Source of the DNA: a virus
DNA length: 20,843 nucleotides
Reading direction: 5' to 3' (one strand)
IMG/VR virus record: IMGVR_UViG_3300027832_000134
Coordinates: 1 to 20,843 of that record
Shown here: one piece after another, positions 1 through 4,934 of the stretch
Layout: the number at the start of each line of letters is the position of its first letter
Numbering within the stretch: the first letter of the stretch is position 1
The notes under the pieces: model-generated
Told to the model about the DNA's origin: nothing
Seen by the model: the letters and a program-made list of their open reading frames with translations, nothing else
Database searches by the model: none
Program-made: the position numbers and the translations under genes

Positions 1-2
1 AC

Positions 3-278
3 GTCCATATCGAGCGCAGCGAACCGAAGAAAGTCGGTCAAAAAATCAAGGCCGCACTACCTTTCGATACTTACCATATTCTAACGATTGGTTCAAATAT
101 AGTCGGTTGTTCTGGCGCAACGGGTGGGCATAGAAGCCCGAGAGAGCACTTGCGCCGGGGTCATATTCGTCGCTTGGCAGACGGCAGACGTATTTGGGTA
201 AACTCATCTGTGATTTCTGCTGGGCGTGGCGCTGGTGTGATCTCAAAAGATTACGCTATCGCTGTAAGCCAGCATTGA
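3..278 (+). CDS. Conserved small phage protein, 5' truncated
   Basis: An open frame enters from the left edge and stops at TGA 276-278, leaving 91 visible residues and no start. The middle and end read HRSPREHLRRGHIRRL...WVNSSVISAG...KDYAI. This Arg/His-rich pattern, with an RRGH block followed by a short beta-strand-like WVN segment and a KDY terminus, is recurrent in phage genomes in the replication/early region. No biochemical role is established to my knowledge. The abundance of Arg, His and Lys is compatible with nucleic-acid contact, but that is only inference. It sits directly upstream of a possible promoter and the replication gene, so it probably ends the preceding transcription unit. 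Confidence is high that it is coding, low on function. Confidence 0.72.
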   Translation, partial: VHIERSEPKKVGQKIKAALPFDTYHILTIGSNIVGCSGATGGHRSPREHLRRGHIRRLADGRRIWVNSSVISAGRGAGVISKDYAIAVSQH

Positions 279-304
279 AAATAAATGTTGCAACAATCTA
301 AAAT
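275..304 (+). promoter_or_regulatory. Possible sigma70-like promoter upstream of the replication operon
   Basis: TTGAAA (275-280) is followed after 18 bp by TAAAAT (299-304). Each hexamer matches its consensus at five of six positions. It lies over the stop codon of the preceding gene and would start transcription near 311, about 155 nt before the replication gene start at 468. It is the only convincing promoter I see before the replication/nin block. AT-richness makes chance matches possible. Confidence 0.4.
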
Positions 305-360
305 TAGGCGCACACTACAAATTCACCGGCCCTGACGAGCCAATTGACGTAAAGAACTCA

Positions 361-471
361 ATGACTTTTTTCGTAAGCATCGCACTCAAGTACCCATCAA
401 AGGCGGCTAGCCATCTTTGCGTCGGGAATCGTCAGCTTGTGTGCGGTGCTTTTCAAAGGGGTTATCCATGA
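361..471 (+). CDS. Possible 36-codon leader ORF coupled to the replication gene
   Basis: ATG 361 opens a frame that ends at TGA 469-471, overlapping the ATG of the next gene (468-470) in an ATGA junction. The same frame is open back to about 270 but has no ATG, GTG or TTG start there, so this may be the end of an older gene that lost its beginning. No Shine-Dalgarno sequence precedes ATG 361. The peptide begins MTFFVSIALKYPSK and contains two Cys; I do not recognise it. The interval 279-467 otherwise holds only the possible promoter. Coding status is uncertain. Confidence 0.25.
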   Translation: MTFFVSIALKYPSKAASHLCVGNRQLVCGAFQRGYP

Positions 472-1151
472 GCTATCGCATCAAGGGCTGGACTAAGTTT
501 CAGCACTTCAAAGACCGCAAACCTCCTTGGGTAAAACTGTACCGAGAACTGCTGGATGACCTTGAATGGCATGAGCTTGATGGCAAGTCAGCAAAGGTTT
601 TAGTCATGTTATGGCTTATAGCTTCTGAGTATGACGGAAACCTTCCTAATGCCAAAACACTGTCTTTCAGGCTCAGAATGACTGAAAAAGAGGTTATCAG
701 TAGCTGTATCAATCTGTCTCACTGGCTGGAGCAAGTCGATATCAATACGATATCATCAGGATATCAGGAGACACGTGTAGAGACAGAGACAGAGACAGAG
801 AAAGAGACAGAGACAGATTCTTTGTCCTCTACGCGGACTCCTAGCCAGCAGCTCTTATCTGTTTTCCATGAAAAATGTGGACTTCTACCAAAAGTGTCGA
901 TTTTCTCTGATAAACGAAAAGGGACGTTAAAGAGCCGATTCAACGAAGTGATGAAAACCGAGAAGTGGGAACCTGAGCAAACAATCGCCTGGTTTGGCGA
1001 CTTTTACGAAAGTGTGAACGCCAGCAAGTTTCTGACAGGCCGATCAGCGCCTAGTCGTGATGGGCGGTCATTCAGGGCAGATTGGGACTGGGTGCATAAC
1101 CCTGTCAACTTTGTAAAAATCATTGAAGGGAAATACGGCAATGGCCTATGA
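468..1151 (+). CDS. Phage replication initiator / helicase-loader-type protein (lambda O / DnaD-like organisation)
   Basis: This 227-residue protein begins MSYRIKGWTKFQHFKDR. The start at ATG 468 is chosen because AAGGGG stands seven bases upstream and the upstream TTG 417 has no ribosome site. Residues about 1-95 resemble the N-terminal winged-helix domain of phage replisome organisers (WVKLYRELLDD...KVLVMLWLIASE). A low-complexity acidic linker (ETETETEKETETD) follows, then a C-terminal domain ending FLTGRS...FRADWDWVHNPVNFVKIIEGKY, a hallmark of phage replication proteins that recruit the host helicase. Position just ahead of nin genes supports this role. The linker-coding DNA carries ordered repeats that may be the origin, as in lambda gene O. 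It overlaps the next gene by 11 bp. Family type is confident; the exact partner (helicase or loader) is inferred. Confidence 0.8.
   Translation: MSYRIKGWTKFQHFKDRKPPWVKLYRELLDDLEWHELDGKSAKVLVMLWLIASEYDGNLPNAKTLSFRLRMTEKEVISSCINLSHWLEQVDINTISSGYQETRVETETETEKETETDSLSSTRTPSQQLLSVFHEKCGLLPKVSIFSDKRKGTLKSRFNEVMKTEKWEPEQTIAWFGDFYESVNASKFLTGRSAPSRDGRSFRADWDWVHNPVNFVKIIEGKYGNGL
738..814 (+). repeat. Iteron-like repeat cluster inside the replication gene (candidate replication origin)
   Basis: GATATC occurs at 738, 749 and 760, spaced exactly 11 bp apart, the first two followed by A plus four variable bases. Six tandem hexamers AGAGAC follow at 779-814, the fourth being AGAGAA. Both sets lie in the sequence coding the disordered linker between the two domains of the replication protein. 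In lambda the origin iterons lie at the equivalent place inside gene O. The repeats are seen directly; the origin role is inferred from position and family knowledge. Confidence 0.5.
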
Positions 1152-1365
1152 ACTAAGTAAACCAAAGATTGAGGACAAGTCCCAAAGCCTAGACTGCCGA
1201 GCCAGTGGTTGTCCGCTACGTTGGAGCGTCAGCACCGAAGGGCGGCATCAGCTTTGCAGCTATCACGCCTGGACTGAGCCGAATCAGTGGCCTGAGATCA
1301 CACAGCGGTTGCAAATGGACGGGCCGTGGCTGCTGACAACAAAACGGGCAAAGGTAGCAGCATGA
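1141..1365 (+). CDS. Small Cys/His-rich phage protein (possible zinc finger)
   Basis: Seventy-four residues start at ATG 1141, which overlaps the end of the replication gene by 11 bp. An upstream TTG at 1123 is in frame, but GAAGGG at 1125-1130 is placed to serve ATG 1141. The core reads C-x4-C-P-x-R-W-S-V...LCSYHAW: two Cys, then a Cys and His after about 20 residues. This arrangement recurs in small phage proteins next to NinB/NinG and suggests one bound metal. It then has a W/P-rich tail (W-P-E-I-T-Q-R-L). I do not know a proven function; a DNA-linked accessory role in replication or recombination is inferred from the operon. Its stop overlaps the next start (ATGA). Confidence 0.65.
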   Translation: MAYELSKPKIEDKSQSLDCRASGCPLRWSVSTEGRHQLCSYHAWTEPNQWPEITQRLQMDGPWLLTTKRAKVAA

Positions 1366-1511
1366 ACTACTGGTCGGCTCAAGATTTGCTAGACGCTCGC
1401 CGTGAAGGTGCAGACATGCCACAGCACGTCATCTTAAAAGCACTTACATTGACCGGCGATATAGAAGCCGACAGCCTGCAAGAGCTAATCGAGTCAGAGA
1501 GCCATGAATAA
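1362..1511 (+). CDS. Small hypothetical protein of the nin-like operon
   Basis: Forty-nine residues start at ATG 1362, which overlaps the previous TGA (1363-1365) as ATGA; AAGG at 1351-1354 is the likely ribosome site. A longer in-frame GTG start at 1326 would overlap the upstream gene by 40 bp and is less likely. The sequence is mostly helical in character (SAQDLLDARREG...QELIESE) and acidic at the C terminus. I recognise no domain. The tight coupling on both sides (it also overlaps the next gene by eight bases) argues that it is translated. No function is proposed. Confidence 0.5.
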   Translation: MNYWSAQDLLDARREGADMPQHVILKALTLTGDIEADSLQELIESESHE

Positions 1512-1722
1512 TTGCGGCACTTGCAAGAACACAAAACCCGGACAACTCACGCGCCAAGGGTTTCAGGAGTGTCGGCTGCAAACAAAATTTGAGTTTTACC
1601 CGTCCCGTCACAGTTGCGACCAATGGCAAGCAAAACCACAAGCACCAGCACCAGACAAGCCAAGCACAGCGGCGCGGGATGAGTTTATTGAAAAGCGCAA
1701 TGCACAGAGGGCGGCGATATGA
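1504..1722 (+). CDS. Small Cys-rich phage protein (possible zinc-binding)
   Basis: Seventy-two residues from ATG 1504, overlapping the preceding gene by eight bases. The first half contains C-G-T-C-K, a later C-R-L and C-D-Q-W-Q, that is four Cys in a CxxC...C...C spacing typical of a small zinc-stabilised phage domain. The second half is Ala/Pro/Lys-rich (QAPAPDKPSTAARDEF), probably flexible. Small proteins of this pattern sit in the nin-like regions of many phages but have no assigned activity that I know. Its TGA (1720-1722) overlaps the ATG of NinG (1719). Existence is well supported by the overlaps; the metal-binding role is inferred from the Cys spacing. Confidence 0.6.
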   Translation: MNNCGTCKNTKPGQLTRQGFQECRLQTKFEFYPSRHSCDQWQAKPQAPAPDKPSTAARDEFIEKRNAQRAAI

Positions 1723-2276
1723 AACCCTGCGAAGTGTGTGGCAAGGAGTTTATTGAGTCACGCCTCGGCCAAAAAGTCTGCGGCTGGAAGTGTGCCGAGA
1801 AAGTGCCAAAGATTGCACGAAAAGCTGTAAAGGTAGCCAAGCAGGTCGAGCGTGCTGCGGACAAGGTGCTGGGCGAGAAGCAAAAGAAACTACCAAAACT
1901 CAAAAGCGAGGCGCAAGTGCCATTTAACGCCTACTGCAAGGAACGAGATAGGCAGGCCGGGTATCCGTGCATATCAAGCGGCAAGGCGCTGGACTGGTCG
2001 GGCAATAGGACGGATGCCGGTCACTATCGATCCGTTGGTGCAGCGCAGCATTTAAGATACAACGAGGATAACTGCCACGCCCAATCTAAACACGATAACC
2101 GATGGCTGGCAGGTAACGCCGTGGACTATCGGCTTGGCCTGATAGCCAGAATCGGACTTGAGCGCGTCGAGGCGCTGGAAAACGACAACGTACCGCATAA
2201 GTGGACGCGAGAGGACTTGACTTTTATCAAGGCGCTTTATATCAGGAAACTTAAAGACCTAAAGGCGGCATTGTGA
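1719..2276 (+). CDS. ninG: NinG / Rap-type recombination protein
   Basis: The 185-residue length matches NinG (about 200 residues). An N-terminal zinc knuckle reads C-E-V-C-G-K...V-C-G-W-K-C-A (residues 4-26). A Lys/Ala-rich coiled segment follows. The family core shows PFNAYCKERD, PCISSGK, TDAGHYRSVGA, the region with RYNEDNCHAQSKHDN, and LAGN...YRLGLIARIG. Lambda NinG (Rap) is a structure-specific endonuclease that resolves branched recombination intermediates; the conserved His and Asn around NCHAQ fit an HNH-like metal site. The gene begins in an ATGA overlap and its stop overlaps the GTG start of ninB, so the two recombination genes are co-translated. Assignment is firm from motif pattern and neighbour; enzymatic activity here is inferred from the family. 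Confidence 0.93.
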   Translation: MKPCEVCGKEFIESRLGQKVCGWKCAEKVPKIARKAVKVAKQVERAADKVLGEKQKKLPKLKSEAQVPFNAYCKERDRQAGYPCISSGKALDWSGNRTDAGHYRSVGAAQHLRYNEDNCHAQSKHDNRWLAGNAVDYRLGLIARIGLERVEALENDNVPHKWTREDLTFIKALYIRKLKDLKAAL

Positions 2277-2677
2277 AGCAGACGTTCATCCTCGCCCACC
2301 CTGAGGCACGTAGAAGGGCTATCCAGGCCGTGCAGGAGGCCGCTGAGGGCTTTGTTATTGAAGTTAGGGAGCCTACCCGCTCCAAAGACGCAAACGCTGC
2401 TATGTGGCCTATTTTGGACGCATTTAGTAAACAATTGGATTGGCCGGTCAACGGTGCGATGACGAAACTATCCTCGGACGAATGGAAAAACATCCTGAGC
2501 GCGGCTTTTGACCGTGAGACCGTCAGGGTGGCGATGGGGCTGGATGGGGGAATGGTGATGCTAGGGCGCAGGACTTCAGAGATGAGCAAAGCCAAGTTTT
2601 CAGAGTTTTTAGAGTTCCTGCACGCTACAGCCGTAGCTAAGAGTGTTGTTGTTTATGCACACCCGAAAATAAATTGA
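2273..2677 (+). CDS. ninB: NinB / Orf-type recombination mediator
   Basis: This 134-residue protein starts at GTG 2273, forming a GTGA overlap with the ninG stop; no better ATG exists before the conserved region. It matches NinB in length and in the C-terminal signature MGLDGGMVMLGRRTSEMSK followed by FSEFLEFLHA. The N-terminal half contains RSKDANAAMWPILDAFSKQL and LSSDEWKNILSAAF, also typical. Lambda Orf (NinB) binds single-stranded DNA and SSB and helps load the phage annealing protein, replacing host RecFOR functions. The stop codon overlaps the -35 element of the promoter at 2674, so it is the last gene of the early operon. Confidence 0.93.
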   Translation: MKQTFILAHPEARRRAIQAVQEAAEGFVIEVREPTRSKDANAAMWPILDAFSKQLDWPVNGAMTKLSSDEWKNILSAAFDRETVRVAMGLDGGMVMLGRRTSEMSKAKFSEFLEFLHATAVAKSVVVYAHPKIN

Positions 2678-2702
2678 ACTTTTCTCAAAACTGTGTTATC
2701 CT
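2674..2702 (+). promoter_or_regulatory. Extended -10 sigma70-like promoter, lambda pR'-like position
   Basis: TTGAAC (2674-2679), a 17-bp spacer, and TATCCT (2697-2702) preceded by TG at 2694-2695, which makes an extended -10. Transcription would begin near 2709. It overlaps the ninB stop codon and immediately precedes a long terminator hairpin, with terminase genes downstream. Lambda has a similar arrangement, with pR' giving a short terminated RNA unless antiterminated. Hexamers match the consensus at four of six positions each, compensated by the extended -10 and ideal spacing. Confidence 0.6.
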
Positions 2703-2708
2703 ATAGTT

Positions 2709-2791
2709 GTCAAGTGTTGCCGCACTAATGAAGCCTTAATTTTGGGCCTTTCACGCGGCAACGTGGAGGGCTTCAAAGTTAAGGCTTTTTT
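2709..2791 (+). ncRNA. Predicted short terminated RNA with loop-to-5'-end pseudoknot
   Basis: From the promoter at 2674-2702 a transcript of about 83 nt would end in the T-run at 2786-2791. Its 3' part is one long hairpin: arm 2731-2755, six-base loop CGGCAA (2756-2761), arm 2762-2787. Outer pairs AAGCCTTAA/TTAAGGCTT and inner pairs TCACG/CGTGG are joined by G.U and A-U pairs almost without interruption. The 5' segment GTTGCCGC (2716-2723) is an exact complement of GCGGCAAC (2755-2762) spanning the loop, so a pseudoknot or a loop contact in trans is possible. Start and end are predicted, not mapped. It may be a regulatory RNA or the attenuated leader of the late operon. Confidence 0.5.
2731..2791 (+). 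terminator. Intrinsic terminator downstream of ninB / late promoter
   Basis: A 25- by 26-base stem with a six-base loop and a run of six T (2786-2791). It is unusually long for a terminator, and its stem keeps pairing through G.U wobbles. It would stop both early read-through from ninB and transcripts begun at the 2674 promoter. Confidence 0.65.
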
Positions 2792-2800
2792 GCTTTCAGG

Positions 2801-2942
2801 CCGCTGTGGGACGACTGTGCAGCGGTATCACACCAGCAACAGGGTCATGCTGGTTGACGGGTTTTAGCGTAATCGAATCGCCCGACAGGGGCTATCCAGA
2901 ATAGCCGAAGGATTCGAAGTAGAGCGTTTGGATCGACTCTAC
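2801..2942 (+). other. Run of four hairpins in the gene-free region (structured RNA or packaging site candidate)
   Basis: Four perfect inverted repeats follow each other. CCGCTG (2801-2806) pairs with CAGCGG (2820-2825). ACCAGCA (2832-2838) pairs with TGCTGGT (2848-2854). CGAATC (2874-2879) pairs with GATTCG (2911-2916) and encloses GGCTAT/ATAGCC (2890-2895/2901-2906). GTAGAG (2919-2924) pairs with CTCTAC (2937-2942). CGATGC is then directly repeated at 2943 and 2951. No reading frame or tRNA fold fits. Position before the small terminase gene suggests late-leader RNA structure or a cos/pac recognition region; this is inference. I see no features in 2957-3096. Confidence 0.4.
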
Positions 2943-3096
2943 CGATGCACCGATGCTATGGCTCCGGGAAGCAGAGAAGCAAGAAAATCTGTAACAGGGT
3001 TAGCTTGCCTTCGCCCTCAACTATCCACCAAGAAGCATAATTAGGGAATTATTCAATCCTGATACACTCCAATTAGCAATAAGCAGTTGCTTTTAC

Positions 3097-3135
3097 GGTA
3101 AAACTCTAGTAATCTACGGTTTTACCTCTTTTTTT
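3097..3135 (+). terminator. Intrinsic terminator just upstream of the terminase genes
   Basis: GGTAAAAC (3097-3104) pairs perfectly with GTTTTACC (3119-3126) around a 14-base loop, and seven T follow (3129-3135). It is the second terminator between ninB and the terminase genes, which suggests late transcription must either begin after it or pass through it. The AT-rich stem makes it moderate in predicted strength. The remaining bases 3136-3239 contain no gene and no convincing promoter. Confidence 0.6.
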
Positions 3136-3239
3136 GGAGTAAATCTTGCACAAGTACGCTGAAACATCGGCTAATGATGCTTTTACGCTAATGTTGCGTT
3201 GCACCAATGTTGACAAATCTACACTAGAAGTAGGTACAA

Positions 3240-3569
3240 ATGGTCGCCGGTAAGAAGAAGGGTTCGCCCAAAACAGGTGGTAGGGTGGCTGGACAGCCCA
3301 ACAAGGCCACTTCGGACGCTCGTGCATCCATAGCACTGTTTGTTGATGGAAACGCGCACAGGCTCAATGGCTGGCTCGATATGGTCGCCAACGGTACTGA
3401 TGATGTAAAGCCCAACCCAGTCAAAGCCTTTGAGATGTTCCAAAGCCTGGTTGAGTACCATGTACCGAAATTAGCAAGGGCTGAAGTCTCAGGCCCAGAC
3501 GGTGGTGCAATCAAGCTAGAGAACGTCACCATCACAATCATCGATCCCTTGAGGATTGGCAATGATTAG
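3240..3569 (+). CDS. terS: Terminase small subunit
   Basis: This 109-residue protein begins MVAGKKKGSPKTGGRVAGQP. An in-frame TAG lies at 3231-3233, so ATG 3240 is the only possible ATG start; the ribosome site (AGAAG) is weak. The basic N-terminal tail with K-T-G-G-R and P-N-K-A-T, a helical middle (FEMFQSLVEYHVPKLAR) and a C-terminal part with VSGPDGGAI match small phage packaging proteins placed directly before PBSX-like large terminases. It would recognise the packaging site on phage DNA, as an oligomeric ring, and deliver it to the ATPase subunit. Its stop overlaps the large subunit start. Identification rests on N-terminal pattern, size and position. Confidence 0.8.
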   Translation: MVAGKKKGSPKTGGRVAGQPNKATSDARASIALFVDGNAHRLNGWLDMVANGTDDVKPNPVKAFEMFQSLVEYHVPKLARAEVSGPDGGAIKLENVTITIIDPLRIGND

Positions 3570-4902
3570 CGCAAAAGTCCCGCGCAAACTAGCCTGCTTG
3601 CTCAAACCAGCAAGGTACAAGGGTGCGTATGGTGGAAGGGGTGGGGCCAAGTCTCACTTCTTTGCCGAACAGCTAATCATCAAGTGCTACCAGAAGGAAA
3701 CTAGGGCCGTTTGTATCCGTGAAGTGCAGAACTCAATCAAAGACTCAGTTCGCCAACTCTTGATGGACAAGGTAAGTCAATTCGGCATGGGCCACCTGTT
3801 TACAGCCGTGGATAACGAGATCAGAGGCACAAACGGCAGCTTGATCATCTTCCGGGGTATGCAGAGCTTCAACGCAGCCAACATCAAATCGCTGGAAAAC
3901 TACCAAGTCGCATGGGTAGAGGAGGCCCAGACCCTTAGTCAACACAGCCTAGACCTACTACGCCCGACCATCCGGGCGCTCGACTCTGAGTTGTGGTTTA
4001 GCTGGAATCCACGGTTCAAGACCGACCCAGTGGACAAGTTCTTCAGGAAAACCCCACCACCAGATGCCGTATCAACACTAATCAACTGGCGGGATAACCC
4101 GTGGTTTCCAGATGTTCTTAGAAGTGAGATGACGCACGACTTCATCGTTGACCAGGACAAGGCAGATCATATCTGGAACGGTGCTTACGGTGGAACGCAA
4201 GGAGCAATCCTGTCCCGCTGGGTGAACAAGGCCGAGCGTGATGGACGCATCGGATCAGTCGAGTTCGACCCTAACGGCGCAGGGATAGACATAAGCTGCG
4301 ACATCGGTTTCAGGGACACGGCATCATTCTGGTACTGGCAACGGTGTTTGGGTGGGTACAGGGTTCTTAAATATGACGGTGCTTCTGGAATGGATGCGCC
4401 CGAGTGGATCGAGCGGATACAAGGCAACCTGCGGAAAATGGGCTTGAGTAAGCTACTCAATAAGGTATGGCTACCCCATGATTCAAGGGCCAAGACCTTC
4501 CAAAGCAAATATACAAGCATGGAGCAGTTCCTAACTGCCTTCGGCGCATCTCATGTCGATGTTGTCCCAATCTCCAAGAAGTCCGACCAGATCAACGCAG
4601 CCAGAGAGGTCATTGACCAGTGTGAGTTTGACCGTATCCAGTGTGAGACAGGTCTAGATGGACTACTAGCCTGGGAGTTCGAATACAGCGAGGATAACAA
4701 CGTCTACAGCCGAGAACCAAAGCATAACTGGGCAAGCCACCCAAGCGATGCGTTTGCTTACGGCTGCCAAGTAATGCAGAAGCACAAACTGCCAGTGCCG
4801 GGAATCGAGACCAAAACCCTGATCGTCGGGCCTGCGAATGAAGTGACAATGGACGATATGTGGGCTATCCACAAAACAAACCAAAGGAGTGCCAGAATAT
4901 GA
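3562..4902 (+). CDS. terL: Terminase large subunit (PBSX-like, ATPase/nuclease)
   Basis: A 446-residue packaging motor. ATG 3562 is preferred over TTG 3556 because GAGG stands at 3551-3554. The N-terminal ATPase has a Walker A-type loop GGRGGAKSH (residues 24-32), a Walker B with catalytic Glu VAWVEEAQ (116-123) and a coupling motif SWNP (147-150). The C-terminal RNase H-like nuclease shows Asp-containing strands near CDIGFRDTASFWYW (246-259), VWLPHDSRAKTF in the middle and HPSDAFAYG near the C terminus. It translocates DNA into the procapsid through the portal and cuts the concatemer. It overlaps the small subunit gene by eight bases. All key motifs are present, so the gene appears intact. 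Confidence 0.95.
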   Translation: MISAKVPRKLACLLKPARYKGAYGGRGGAKSHFFAEQLIIKCYQKETRAVCIREVQNSIKDSVRQLLMDKVSQFGMGHLFTAVDNEIRGTNGSLIIFRGMQSFNAANIKSLENYQVAWVEEAQTLSQHSLDLLRPTIRALDSELWFSWNPRFKTDPVDKFFRKTPPPDAVSTLINWRDNPWFPDVLRSEMTHDFIVDQDKADHIWNGAYGGTQGAILSRWVNKAERDGRIGSVEFDPNGAGIDISCDIGFRDTASFWYWQRCLGGYRVLKYDGASGMDAPEWIERIQGNLRKMGLSKLLNKVWLPHDSRAKTFQSKYTSMEQFLTAFGASHVDVVPISKKSDQINAAREVIDQCEFDRIQCETGLDGLLAWEFEYSEDNNVYSREPKHNWASHPSDAFAYGCQVMQKHKLPVPGIETKTLIVGPANEVTMDDMWAIHKTNQRSARI

Positions 4903-4934
4903 ACGCTGTATCTTATTGGCCTAATCATGGCTGA
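4899..4934 (+). CDS. Possible 11-residue upstream peptide coupled to the next gene
   Basis: ATG 4899 overlaps the terminase stop as ATGA and is preceded by a strong AAAGGAG (4883-4889). The peptide would read MNAVSYWPNHG and stop at TGA 4932-4934. The next gene starts at ATG 4927, inside this peptide's codons, and lacks a recognisable ribosome site of its own. The arrangement suggests that ribosomes engage at 4899 and re-initiate at 4927. It could also be a chance short frame, or the trace of a shifted original start. Confidence 0.35.
   Translation: MNAVSYWPNHG

Noticed and set aside
2874-2942. tRNA-like sequence (GGATTCGAAG resembles a T-loop)
   Set aside because: Neither strand gives a cloverleaf: the bases around TTCGAA do not form a 5-bp T-stem and no acceptor stem is present.
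3210-3238. TTGACA at 3210-3215 as a terminase promoter
   Set aside because: A -10 at the right distance would be GGTACA at 3233-3238, a poor match that abuts the start codon, so transcription would start inside the gene.
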